DNA from: Protaetiibacter sp.
GTDB taxonomy: Bacteria > Actinomycetota > Actinomycetes > Actinomycetales > Microbacteriaceae
Reading direction: 5' to 3'
Length of the DNA: 64,000 nucleotides
Assembly (NCBI GenBank): GCA_030150265.1
Contig: JASLGG010000021.1
Span: 12,397-76,396 of the forward strand
A program made the position numbers and the translations under genes. Position 1 is the stretch's first letter, and every line of letters starts with the position of its first letter. A model generated the notes under the pieces. The model worked only from the letters and a program-made list of their open reading frames with translations. It was not told where the DNA came from and did no database searches. Shown in pieces: positions 24,075 to 33,128 of the stretch.

Positions 24075-27000
24075 GTGACGGTTTCGATGCGCGTGATGAG
24101 CGCGGGCGATGGCTACAAGTACCTGTTGAAGTCCGTGGCCGCAGGCGACGGCGACCGCTCACTCTCCACGCCGCTGACCCGCTACTACGCGGAGGCAGGA
24201 ACGCCGCCAGGCTTCTGGATGGGCTCGGGGCTGGACCGGCTCGGGCACGGCGAGCTGGTCGAGGGAGCACAGGTCTCAGAAGCTCAGCTCGCGCTCTTGG
24301 TCGGGATGGGCCATGACCCGATCACGGGCGAGCGGCTGGGCCGCGCCTACCAGCAGTTCGCGTCGATCACCGAGCGGATCAAGCAGCAAGTCGACGCTCT
24401 CGACCCCGAGTTGGGACCGGCGACCCGAGCGCAGGAAGTGGCCGCAATCGAGGCGGAGGAAGCCGAGCGCGGCACCCGCCGCGCGGTAGCCGGTTACGAC
24501 TTCACATTCAGCGTGCCGAAGTCAGTCTCCACGATCTGGGCGGTTGCGGACGCCGGCACCCAAGCCCTGATCACAGACGCGCATCATGCGGCGGTTGCAG
24601 AGCTGGTTGCGTTCCTGGAACGCGAGGTTGCCGCAACCCGCGTCGGCGCAACCGGCCCGGACGGCGCGGTTGCGCACGTCGATGTCGCCGGTGTCGTGGC
24701 GGCGGCGTTCGATCACTACGACAGCCGCGCCGGCGACCCGCAGTTGCACACGCACGTGGTCATCAGCAACAAGGTCCTGACTGTGCAGGACGGGTTTTGG
24801 CGGACCCTCGCGGGCCGGCCGATGCACGCGGTGGTCGTCGCGGTCTCCGAGCTCTACAACGCCGCTCTGGCCGATCAGCTCACCCGTGTCCTCGGCGTCG
24901 AGTGGGAAGCGCGCGAACGTGGCAGGGATCGGAACGCGGCCTGGGAAATCGAGGGCGTGCCCGACGAGCTCGTGGCCGAGTTCTCCACTCGGTCCCGCCA
25001 CATCGAGGCCGAGAAAGATCGCCTCATCGCGGAGTATGTCGCCAAGCACGGCAGGCAGCCCTCCGCCCGAACGGTGCTGAAACTGCGGGCACAGGCGACG
25101 CTCGCCACGAGGCCGGAGAAGCAGGTCCGCTCGCTGGCCGACCTCACCCGTGAATGGCGCCAGCGTGCCGGACGGGTGGTGCGCCGGGACGCGAACGGCT
25201 GGGCGCGCACGCTCACCGCATCCACCGCAGACGCACCGCGGCGGGTGCTGCGCGCCGACGACGTGCCGCTGGATGTGGTGCGCGAGGTCGAGCAGACCGT
25301 GATGGAGACGGTCGGTGAGAAGCGTTCGACCTGGACCCGCTGGAACTTGCACGCCGAAGCATCCCGGCAGTTGATGGGGTGGCGGTTCGCCAGCATCCAG
25401 GATCGGGAGGCGATCACCGGGCTCGTGGTCGATGCCGCAGAGCACGCTTCGCTGCGGCTGACGCCGCCGGAGCTGGCGTCGAGCCCGTTGCAGTTCTGCC
25501 GCGTGGACGGCACCTCCCGGTTCCGTCCGCACGCCTCGACCCTGTTCTCATCCGAAGTCTTGCTGGCCGCCGAAGACCGGCTCCTGGCGCGCGCCGCTGA
25601 CACCTCCGGGCCGGTGGTGCCGTTGGAGACGGTCGAGAGGATCGCCCGCAAGCCCGACGCACGCGGCCGGGTGCTCGGCGAGGATCAGGCCGCGGCCCTG
25701 GCCGCGGTCGCGGTCTCCGGTCGTGTCGTGGACGTGCTGGTCGGTCCGGCCGGGGCCGGTAAGACGACGGCGATGAACGGGCTCCGGCGGGCATGGGAGA
25801 AGGAGCGCGGGACCGGCTCGGTGATCGGGCTCGCCCCCTCGGCGGTCGCCGCGCAGGTCCTCGCCGATGACCTCGGTATCGCCACGGAGAACACGGCGAA
25901 GTGGTGGCAGAACCACATCATGTACGGGACCACGTTCACGGCCGGCCAGCTCGTCATCATCGACGAGGCGAGCCTGGCCGGCACGATGTCATTGGATCGG
26001 CTCACCCGTGAAGCCGAGAAGGCCGGCGCGAAAGTCCTCCTGGTCGGCGACTGGGGCCAGCTCCAATCACCCGGCGCCGGCGGCAGCTTCGCCATGCTCG
26101 TGCACGCCCGCGACGACGCCCCCGAGCTGACCGATCTGCACCGCTTCACCAACGAGTGGGAGAAGACCACCTCGCTCCAACTCCGTCACGGCCGCACCGA
26201 GGCGATCGACATCCTGATCGAGCACGGCCGGGTCACCGGGGGCGATGAGGAAGCGATGGTCGACGCCGCCTACACCGCATGGCGACGTGATCGTGCCGCC
26301 GGGCGCGCGTCGATCCTGGTCACCGAGACCCAGGCGACCGTCACCGAACTGAACGCCAGGGCGCGGGCGGATCGGATCATCGACGGCACCGTGAATCCCA
26401 CCCGCGAATTGCCGCTGCACGATGGCACCGCGGTCTCGGAGGGCGATCTGGTCATCACCCGCGAGAACGACCGGCGGCTCCGCAACGGCCGAACGTGGGT
26501 TCGCAACGGCTCCCGCTGGATCGTCACCGGGGTTCGTGAGGATGGGTCGGTCAGCATCCGCCCGGCCGGGCGCAGGTTTGGCGGCGGGATCGTCCTGCCG
26601 GCCGACTACGTGGCCGAGCACCTGGACCTCGGCTACGCGATCACCGCACATCGCGCCCAGGGCGTGACCACCGACACCGCGCACGCGGTCGTCACCGCCA
26701 CCACGACGCGGGAGAACTTCTACGTCTCCATGACTCGCGGTGCTCACAGCAACCACGCCTATGTCGCCGTCGATCGAGAGGACGCCGAACACGCGGTGCC
26801 GCATCCCGGCGACAACCCGGACGTCACCGCCCGCTCGGTCCTCTACGGCGTGCTCCAGCACATCGGCGCCGAGCTGTCCGCACACGAGACGATCACCGCC
26901 GAGCAAGACCGCTGGGGCTCGATCGCGCAGCTCGCGGCCGAGTACGACACCATCGCGCAAGCCGCCCAGCACGACCGCTGGGTCACCCTCCTGCAAGCCT

Positions 27001-27641
27001 CCGGGCTCACACCCGAGCAGGCCGAAGACGTGCTTGGCTCCGACGCCTACGGCGCCCTGTCAGCCGAGCTGCGTCACGCCGAAGCCAACCACCATGACCT
27101 CGACGCGCTACTCCCGCGTCTGGTGGCGGCGCGGAGCCTGGAAGACGCCGAGGACATCGCCTCCGTCCTGCACGCCCGCGTCGCGCGCGCCACCGCTCGA
27201 CCCGCCGGATCAGGCCGCACCCGGAAATCTCCGAGGCTGATCGCCGGGCTGATCCCGCACGCTGGCGGGCAGATGACCGACGATATGCGGCAGGCCCTGG
27301 ACGAGCGCCGCGAGCTGATCGAGGCCCGCGCTGACGCGGTGCTCCGCGGCTGCCTCACCGGTGAGGAGCCGTGGACGGCCGACCTTGGCACGGCACCGAG
27401 GGGTGAGAAGCAGAAGGCGGCGTGGTGGCGCGCCGCTCGCACGGTCGCCGCCTACCGCGACCGTTACGGCATCACCGACGACCGGACCCCGCTCGGCGCG
27501 TCACCAGAGAGCACCAGCCAGAAGATCGACGCCATCCGCGCCCGCGCCGCTCTGAACCGCGCCCAGGCGATTGTTCACGAAGGCACGACGGCTGATGCGG
27601 TGCGGCCAGCGACCACATCACGCCCCGCTCCGAGTTTGTGA
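24075..27641 (+). CDS. traA: MobF/TrwC-type conjugative relaxase-helicase
   Basis: 1188 residues from the GTG at 24075 (AGAAGGAG 8 nt upstream). The relaxase domain (1-~330) has candidate catalytic tyrosines in GDGYKYLL (Y14, Y16) and the three-histidine metal site, H214 with LHTHVV (H225, H227). The helicase domain shows Walker A GPAGAGKTT (about 557-565), Walker B LVIIDEASLAG, and late RecD2 motifs such as YAITAHRAQGVT. It nicks at oriT, covalently holds the strand and unwinds it for transfer through the VirD4 protein at 1003-2781. The plus-strand orientation differs from most transfer genes. All key residues are present. Confidence 0.95.
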   Translation: MTVSMRVMSAGDGYKYLLKSVAAGDGDRSLSTPLTRYYAEAGTPPGFWMGSGLDRLGHGELVEGAQVSEAQLALLVGMGHDPITGERLGRAYQQFASITERIKQQVDALDPELGPATRAQEVAAIEAEEAERGTRRAVAGYDFTFSVPKSVSTIWAVADAGTQALITDAHHAAVAELVAFLEREVAATRVGATGPDGAVAHVDVAGVVAAAFDHYDSRAGDPQLHTHVVISNKVLTVQDGFWRTLAGRPMHAVVVAVSELYNAALADQLTRVLGVEWEARERGRDRNAAWEIEGVPDELVAEFSTRSRHIEAEKDRLIAEYVAKHGRQPSARTVLKLRAQATLATRPEKQVRSLADLTREWRQRAGRVVRRDANGWARTLTASTADAPRRVLRADDVPLDVVREVEQTVMETVGEKRSTWTRWNLHAEASRQLMGWRFASIQDREAITGLVVDAAEHASLRLTPPELASSPLQFCRVDGTSRFRPHASTLFSSEVLLAAEDRLLARAADTSGPVVPLETVERIARKPDARGRVLGEDQAAALAAVAVSGRVVDVLVGPAGAGKTTAMNGLRRAWEKERGTGSVIGLAPSAVAAQVLADDLGIATENTAKWWQNHIMYGTTFTAGQLVIIDEASLAGTMSLDRLTREAEKAGAKVLLVGDWGQLQSPGAGGSFAMLVHARDDAPELTDLHRFTNEWEKTTSLQLRHGRTEAIDILIEHGRVTGGDEEAMVDAAYTAWRRDRAAGRASILVTETQATVTELNARARADRIIDGTVNPTRELPLHDGTAVSEGDLVITRENDRRLRNGRTWVRNGSRWIVTGVREDGSVSIRPAGRRFGGGIVLPADYVAEHLDLGYAITAHRAQGVTTDTAHAVVTATTTRENFYVSMTRGAHSNHAYVAVDREDAEHAVPHPGDNPDVTARSVLYGVLQHIGAELSAHETITAEQDRWGSIAQLAAEYDTIAQAAQHDRWVTLLQASGLTPEQAEDVLGSDAYGALSAELRHAEANHHDLDALLPRLVAARSLEDAEDIASVLHARVARATARPAGSGRTRKSPRLIAGLIPHAGGQMTDDMRQALDERRELIEARADAVLRGCLTGEEPWTADLGTAPRGEKQKAAWWRAARTVAAYRDRYGITDDRTPLGASPESTSQKIDAIRARAALNRAQAIVHEGTTADAVRPATTSRPAPSL

Positions 27642-27666
27642 GACCCGACCAGCGATGGGCCAACCG

Positions 27667-28671
27667 TCAGAGAGAACGTCCCGTCGTGCCCGGCGACGGG
27701 CGCCGGTGGCCGAACTCGCGTCCGACCTCGGGCCGCGTCACAGTCCGGTCCGGGGTTCTGTCGGCGTCGAGTAGATCGATCACGTCGCTTGGCTGAGTGA
27801 CGAGTGAGGCGAAGCCTTGCTTTATGAGTTCGTTCGGTCCCGCGCTCGCCACGCTGGTCACCGGGCCGGGCACCGCGCCGACGCCCCGGACGAGCTCGCG
27901 TGCGGCGATGACGGTAGTCATCGACCCGGACCGGGGACCGGCTTCGGGGATCACGGTCGCACCGGAGAGTGCCGCCAGCAGGCGGTTGCGGGACAGGAAC
28001 CTGTGCCTGGTCGGCGCGGCTCCGGGCGGCAGCTCACTGATCAGCAGCCCGACATCTCCGATCCGGTTCAACAGCTCGCTGTGCCCGGCGGGGTAGGGGC
28101 GATCCAACCCGTTCGCCAGGACCGCGATCGTCTGTCCGCTCGCGGCGAGCACGCTCTTGTGCGCGGCCCCCTCGATCCCGTAAGCGCCGCCGGAGACGAC
28201 GACTCGTTCCTCATCGGCAAGACCTGTCGCCAGCTCGCTGGCGACGTGCTCGCCGTAGGAGGTCGCGGCGCGTGAGCCGGTGATCGTGGCCCGATCGCTC
28301 AGCGCCGTCGTCAGGAACGTGACCGCGCCGCGTGTCCACAGCAGGTACGGCGCACGATCGCTCAGGTCGTTCAGCCCTGCGGGCCATTCCTTGTCGGCCG
28401 GGATGAGCGTGCCGAACCCGTGCCGCTCCGCCTGCGCTACCTGATCCGGCAGGCCGGGCGTGACCCGCGCCGTCAGCCGTTCGCGCCACATCAGCACGTC
28501 GGCGCGGGCCAGGCCCGGCACGTCGTCCTCGGACTCGATCAGCCGCAGCGTCTCGACCCCACCGTGACGGGCCAGGACGTACCCGGTGGTCGAGTCGTTC
28601 GGCTCGGCGATCATCGACAACGCGATCCGCGCCATCCGCTCTCCCTGCACCTGCTCCGCCAACGTCGCCAT
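27667..28671 (-). CDS. dprA: DprA/Smf-like DNA-processing protein
   Basis: 334 residues. The Rossmann core contains ATITGSRAATSYGEHVASELA, VVSGGAYGIEGAAHKSVLAA (the DprA SGGAxGID-type motif), VLANGLDRPYPAGH and LISELPPGAAPTRHRF, in family order. The ATG at 28671 has a GAGAGGA ribosome site. DprA binds ssDNA and loads RecA during transformation; on ICEs it is presumed to protect or process the incoming single strand. It converges with the relaxase gene over 25 bp. It is diverged from housekeeping dprA, as expected for an element copy. Confidence 0.9.
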   Translation of the reverse strand: MATLAEQVQGERMARIALSMIAEPNDSTTGYVLARHGGVETLRLIESEDDVPGLARADVLMWRERLTARVTPGLPDQVAQAERHGFGTLIPADKEWPAGLNDLSDRAPYLLWTRGAVTFLTTALSDRATITGSRAATSYGEHVASELATGLADEERVVVSGGAYGIEGAAHKSVLAASGQTIAVLANGLDRPYPAGHSELLNRIGDVGLLISELPPGAAPTRHRFLSRNRLLAALSGATVIPEAGPRSGSMTTVIAARELVRGVGAVPGPVTSVASAGPNELIKQGFASLVTQPSDVIDLLDADRTPDRTVTRPEVGREFGHRRPSPGTTGRSL

Positions 28672-28882
28672 GATTCGGTGTCCTCTCGCTCCAAGGTCAC
28701 CGACGAGGTACACGCCCGCCTGCCGCCGGGGTTCCCTCTGTCACGAGCCAGTCGTAGACTCGGTGGCGAGGCAGGTTCAGCAAACTACGCGGGTCCTTTG
28801 GGACGGCCCCTCGCGGGCACTCGGTTCATAGCCGCCTCCACGACGGAACACCGTCGCGCTATGACGAGGAAAGAGGCCCGCA

Positions 28883-29248
28883 ATGCTCCGCCAATCCATG
28901 AATCTCAGCGCACGAGCGTACGGCGTCCTCCACTACGCACCCACCAACCTGCTGCTCAACGCCATCCGCACCAGACGCGGCCTCAAGTGGGGCATCCCCG
29001 CGATGCTCCTGGGCGTGCCCTACCTCTACGCCGCCGCGATCTGCACCACGATCATCAACGACGGTGGCCCCGGCTGGCTGTACCTGCTGGTCCTACTGTT
29101 CGTCTGGAACGCCTTCAAGATGGTCTGGATCGGCCCCGTCAGCCTCGCGCTCCTGGCACGGGCGAGATTCTCGGAGCACCGTGATCTGTCGCGTGCTGCT
29201 AGCCAGCGTCCCGCGGCAGCGGAGGAAGCCGTAGTAGGAAGCGAATGA
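28883..29248 (+). CDS. Small integral membrane protein conserved in actinobacterial ICEs
   Basis: 121 residues. The N-terminal 30 residues are amphipathic (SARAYGVLHYAPTNLLLNAI), then two membrane segments (about 36-58 and 64-90) with an NDGGPGW turn, and a charged tail. Comparable proteins are sometimes labelled sulfate permease, but it is much too small for a transporter and has no such motif. It follows a gap of about 210 bp after the dprA promoter and precedes the ParB/Dam operon. Function unknown; possibly a membrane factor for mating or exclusion. Confidence 0.7.
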   Translation: MLRQSMNLSARAYGVLHYAPTNLLLNAIRTRRGLKWGIPAMLLGVPYLYAAAICTTIINDGGPGWLYLLVLLFVWNAFKMVWIGPVSLALLARARFSEHRDLSRAASQRPAAAEEAVVGSE

Positions 29249-29410
29249 GCTGCGAGCAGCCTCGACGGCTATCTCAGACGGGTGCCAGTCCGATGAGATG
29301 CCGTTCGGTTCATCGGTGATCGAAGCCGCCCGCACCCGCGCGCTCCTTGGGCTGGCGATGCTGCAACTGGTAGCGTGACGTTGGAGCCCGTAAGAGGAGA
29401 GTGCAGGAAG

Positions 29411-29644
29411 ATGGCGGAAGAACACGAAGTTCTGACTACTGACGAGGCAGCCGCCCTTCTGCGCGTCAGTACGAAGACTGTCCTCGCGCTCGCCCGCGAA
29501 GGGACCTTGCCAGGAGAGAAGGTTGGACGCGCCTGGCGCTTCCTCCGGAGCGATGTCTTGGCCCTAGTCCGGGGTGGCTCCGCGACCAAACTGATGTCTG
29601 AGGCCGGCGACATCGTGGACCCCGGAGGAGGCCGCGATGATTGA
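29411..29644 (+). CDS. Excisionase-type helix-turn-helix protein, first gene of the ParB/Dam operon
   Basis: 77 residues. LTTDEAAALLRVSTKTVLAL, AREGTLPGEKVGRAWRFLRS and DVLALVRG give a complete MerR/excisionase-type HTH. I chose the ATG at 29411 because AGGAAG lies just before it; an in-frame start at 29375 lacks this. Its stop overlaps the ParB-like ATG (29637) by 8 bp. Here it is not next to an integrase, so a transcriptional regulator or DNA-targeting subunit of the operon is more likely than an excisionase. Confidence 0.78.
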   Translation: MAEEHEVLTTDEAAALLRVSTKTVLALAREGTLPGEKVGRAWRFLRSDVLALVRGGSATKLMSEAGDIVDPGGGRDD

Positions 29645-31133
29645 CATGTCCGCCTGGGACGAGATGGTCGTTGACGTGGTCAACGACCTGCATCTGGACC
29701 CCCGGAACGTTCGGCTCGACATTCCCGATGGCGTGCCGGAATCCGACATCGTCCAGGACCTCTTCACAAACGAGAAGGCGTTGAACCTGGTAGAAGGCAT
29801 AGCCAAGGTCGGATTGCTGACTCACGAAGTCCCGATCGTGGTGGAGCGCGATGGTCAATTGATCGTGGTCGAGGGGAATCGGCGCGTTGCTGCGCTCAAG
29901 GCCATCCAGAACCCCTATCTGGCTCCCGACCACCAGTCGCGCATCAGCAAGTTCGCGCAGCTCGTTCCTAGTCGGGAAGCAGTTCGGCGCATAACTGTCA
30001 AGAAGGCGCCGTCCCAAGACGACGCGGATCAGTTGATTGCTGCTCTTCACACCGGTAACCAACGTGTCGCATGGACTCCGGCCCGGCAGGCGGCCTTCTT
30101 CCAAGCGCAGCTCGACGCTGGCAAGTCCCCAGACCACCTGATTGCTCAGTACCCGACTGTCGACGTGCGAAAGTTCATCACGCGAAGCCGGATTCTCGAA
30201 CTGTTCCGCAACGTCTCTTACGATGACCCTTCGCTCGGAGACTACGCGCGCAAGCGACGATTCCCCGTGTCAACGCTGGCCCGTCTATACGAGAACGAAA
30301 AGTTCCTCGATCTGGTAGGGATTCAGGTCAAGAACGGGACCGGCGAAGTATCTCTGCTGTCCAGTGCAGCATCCTTCAAACGAGTCGCCACAAAGATCGT
30401 CAGTGACATCCGGGACGGCAAGATCAACACTCGCTCGCTGAATAAGACCTCTAGCGATCGCTATGTCGAGTACATGGACGAGCTCCGCGATCTGCTCAAC
30501 GAGCAGCATCCCGAGGACGACACTCACACAGATGGGCAACCCGGCTATACCTCCACCTCGCAATCTAACTCCCGTCAAGGAGCAGGAGGGAGCAGGCCTG
30601 ACGAAGGAGCTGGTTCCGCGGGCAGTGGAGAAGACCAGTCGAATGAACCATCCGACACTGGCAGAGACAAGGCCAAACCGTTCCCGAAGAAACGGAACTA
30701 TCTGAACACTGACAATCTCGCTGTTCCATCGGCATTTCCGGCTTCGATCCACGAGATTGTCAAAGAACTCTCGGCCATCAACATCCAGAGATTCCCCAAC
30801 GCGACGCTTGACCTCCTCAGAACATTTCTGGAGAAGACGATCAAGGCTTACGCCGAGGCGTTGGGGGAGGATATTCGAAAGGGGTCGAACGAGAAGGGTT
30901 TCGTCTTTCTGTCGAACTGCCTCGTATGGCTTGAAGATCACTTTCGGACAGCAGGCATGACAGCGTTGATCCAGCCTGTTCAGAAAATTCGTGGCGGACG
31001 CTATGGATTTGTCGGGTCCAAGGAACACCTGGACGCAACGAATCACAACCATCACATCTTTGCCACCCCCGATGATGTCCGAGAGAGCTGGGCAACGATC
31101 GAAGGAATCATGAAGGCGGTACTGAAACCATGA
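29637..31133 (+). CDS. ParB/sulfiredoxin-fold protein with helical C-terminal domain (operon gene 2)
   Basis: 498 residues. The N-terminal ParB-like domain (about 15-110) has IVVEGNRRVAALKAI (about 76-90), where EGNRR matches the GERR/DGQxR nucleotide-binding box. A middle helical part (110-285) resembles ParB DNA-binding regions. A low-complexity Ser/Gly/Asp linker (about 285-350) separates a helical C-terminal domain (360-498) with LRTFLEKTIKAYAEALG and a His-rich end (ATNHNHHIF) that may be HEPN-like. It is not a chromosomal partition protein: there is no ParA beside it and it overlaps a Dam methylase by 4 bp. Role as nucleotide-dependent sensor or nuclease is inference. Confidence 0.78.
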   Translation: MIDMSAWDEMVVDVVNDLHLDPRNVRLDIPDGVPESDIVQDLFTNEKALNLVEGIAKVGLLTHEVPIVVERDGQLIVVEGNRRVAALKAIQNPYLAPDHQSRISKFAQLVPSREAVRRITVKKAPSQDDADQLIAALHTGNQRVAWTPARQAAFFQAQLDAGKSPDHLIAQYPTVDVRKFITRSRILELFRNVSYDDPSLGDYARKRRFPVSTLARLYENEKFLDLVGIQVKNGTGEVSLLSSAASFKRVATKIVSDIRDGKINTRSLNKTSSDRYVEYMDELRDLLNEQHPEDDTHTDGQPGYTSTSQSNSRQGAGGSRPDEGAGSAGSGEDQSNEPSDTGRDKAKPFPKKRNYLNTDNLAVPSAFPASIHEIVKELSAINIQRFPNATLDLLRTFLEKTIKAYAEALGEDIRKGSNEKGFVFLSNCLVWLEDHFRTAGMTALIQPVQKIRGGRYGFVGSKEHLDATNHNHHIFATPDDVRESWATIEGIMKAVLKP

Positions 31134-32077
31134 GCCCTACTCAGACTTTGCCTCGCGCTCCAAAGCGCGTCACCGTCTCACCACTCCGCTACCCAGGCGG
31201 CAAGGGCCTCCTGTACTCACGGCTTCGCCAGATCATTCGCGACAATAACCTCACTTCTAGCACCTATGTGGAGCCGTATGCGGGTGGTGCTGGCGCCGCT
31301 CTTGGCCTCCTGGTATCGGGTCAGGTCGCGAGCATTGCGATCAATGATCTTGACCCTGCTGTGTACGCCTTCTGGCGCTCCGTTGTGGACGACCCTGATG
31401 AGTTCAGTCGGCGCGTTCGCGCCGTTGACCTCACGGTTAAGGAGTGGGAGAAACAGCGAGAGGTCTACGACACTGCCTCGCGTGACGACCTTCTACGACT
31501 CGGCTTCGCCACGTTCTATCTGAACCGCACGAACCGTTCCGGTGTGCTGAACGGGGGACCGATCGGCGGTAAGGATCAAACCGGAAACTACAAGATCGAC
31601 GCGAGATTCAATCGCGACACACTGCTGGAACGCATTCGCCTCATCGGTCTGCATGCCAGCCGCATTACCGTGACAAACCAAGACGGTCGCGAAATCATCA
31701 AGCAACATGCTGACAACCCCAACGCGTTCATCTACGCCGACCCGCCCTACTTCGAGAAGGCCGGCTCACTGTACATGAACGCCTTCGACGCAAACGACCA
31801 CGAAGACTTGGCTACGTGCCTCAACGGGGTGACGGCAGCCCGTTGGATTCTCACCTACGACAATGTGCCGCAGGTCGGCGAGCTGTACAGCGAGCGCCGT
31901 AGTCGCCTGTTCTCGCTGAACTATTCAGCACACCGGGTGACTAAAGCGCAGGAGGTCATGGTGTTCTCTGATTCGCTTACGATTCCGGCTGATATCGAAT
32001 CAGGCCACCAGGAACTCGTCAGCACGGGCGTGCTCGATTCGGCCGACAAGGAGGGCGACGATGCCACGGCTAGCTAG
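31130..32077 (+). CDS. dam: D12-class DNA adenine methylase (Dam-like), operon gene 3
   Basis: 315 residues, normal for Dam enzymes. Motif X RYPGGKG (20-26), motif I VEPYAGGAGAAL (47-58), the Dam-specific FYLNRTNRSG (about 129-138) and motif IV DPPY (204-207) are all intact, so it should be an active N6-adenine methyltransferase. The target sequence cannot be read from the protein, though FYLNRTNRSG is shared with GATC-type enzymes. It lies between two ParB-like genes with overlaps of 4 bp and 17 bp. Base composition is visibly less GC-rich than the transfer backbone, which suggests separate acquisition. Confidence 0.92.
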   Translation: MSPTQTLPRAPKRVTVSPLRYPGGKGLLYSRLRQIIRDNNLTSSTYVEPYAGGAGAALGLLVSGQVASIAINDLDPAVYAFWRSVVDDPDEFSRRVRAVDLTVKEWEKQREVYDTASRDDLLRLGFATFYLNRTNRSGVLNGGPIGGKDQTGNYKIDARFNRDTLLERIRLIGLHASRITVTNQDGREIIKQHADNPNAFIYADPPYFEKAGSLYMNAFDANDHEDLATCLNGVTAARWILTYDNVPQVGELYSERRSRLFSLNYSAHRVTKAQEVMVFSDSLTIPADIESGHQELVSTGVLDSADKEGDDATAS

Positions 32078-33128
32078 CGTTGCGCCGGGTCAGCTCAAGC
32101 TCGATCTGGTAAACCCCAGAATCCCAGATGCCACCTTCCGTACAGAAGATGAGGCGTTGCGCTACCTATACGCGCAGGCCGATCTTGGTGAGTTGATCCA
32201 GTCTATTGGCAACTCGGGTTGGCTTGATTTTGAACCTCTCATCGTGGAGGAAGTAACCAACACGGTGATCGAGGGGAACCGCCGCCTGGCGGCGCTCCGA
32301 ATACTCGCCAACCCCGAACTTCAGCAACAGCTTAAGGTTTCGCTACCGAATCCTCTTCACGCGAGGGCAATACCGGACGAAATACAGGTGAACTTCGTTG
32401 AGTCGCGTAAGCAGGCGCGTGACTTCATCGGGTTCAAGCATGTCAACGGTGCCTTCAAGTGGGATTCGTATGCCAAAGCCAGGTTCGCGTACGCCTGGCT
32501 TAAAGATGGCGACAATATCGATGAAGTGAGCCGGCGTCTAGGCGACGGTCACAACACCATCAGTCGATTGGTCAATGGGGTTGTGGTGCTCGAACAAGCA
32601 GAAGAAGCAAAGCTCTTCGATAAAGAGGATCGCACAAAGAAATCCTTCTATTTCTCTCACTTATATACGGCGCTGTCGACCTCGAATGTTCGGAGTTTTC
32701 TCGGACTTCCCGAGAACGACAACACTGTTCTCCCGACAAGTCCGGTCCCTCAGGAGAGCCGGGCGAACCTTCGCGATCTGCTTTCATGGCTCTACGGCCA
32801 GGGTGATGAACCTTCCGTCATCCGCAGCCAGAACCCTGACCTCGGACGTCTCGTTAATGTGCTCGGCAACCAGCGGGCAACAAGCGTGCTGTCGGCAACC
32901 CGTGACCTCAACAGAGCCTTCGACCTCGTGGAGGACCGCGCCCGAGCGTTCGAGAAGTCCTTCTACAAGCTCCTCGCCGCTTCCGAAGAGGTCTCGGGCA
33001 TGATCGGACGCTACGATCCGACATCAGATTTGCTCGAAGATGCGCAGACGATCCTTCGTGCGATGGATTCGATCGTCCAGGCCATGAAAAAGGCGCACGC
33101 AGGAGATACGGACGGCGATGCGAGTTAG
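32061..33128 (+). CDS. ParB-like protein with HTH (operon gene 4)
   Basis: 355 residues. The N-terminal ParB-like domain has VIEGNRRLAALRIL (about 69-82), the same EGNRR box as the gene at 29637. A predicted HTH follows at about 153-172 (IDEVSRRLGDGHNTISRLVN), so DNA binding is likely. The second half (200-355) is helical with no known motif. It begins 17 bp inside the Dam gene and ends 11 bp after the next start. The two ParB-like proteins share little outside the box and are unlikely to be a simple tandem duplication. Confidence 0.78.
   Translation: MPRLASVAPGQLKLDLVNPRIPDATFRTEDEALRYLYAQADLGELIQSIGNSGWLDFEPLIVEEVTNTVIEGNRRLAALRILANPELQQQLKVSLPNPLHARAIPDEIQVNFVESRKQARDFIGFKHVNGAFKWDSYAKARFAYAWLKDGDNIDEVSRRLGDGHNTISRLVNGVVVLEQAEEAKLFDKEDRTKKSFYFSHLYTALSTSNVRSFLGLPENDNTVLPTSPVPQESRANLRDLLSWLYGQGDEPSVIRSQNPDLGRLVNVLGNQRATSVLSATRDLNRAFDLVEDRARAFEKSFYKLLAASEEVSGMIGRYDPTSDLLEDAQTILRAMDSIVQAMKKAHAGDTDGDAS

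Noticed and set aside
29411..29644. Second functional excisionase
   Set aside because: No integrase lies beside it and it is coupled to the ParB-like gene, so an operon regulator is more likely.
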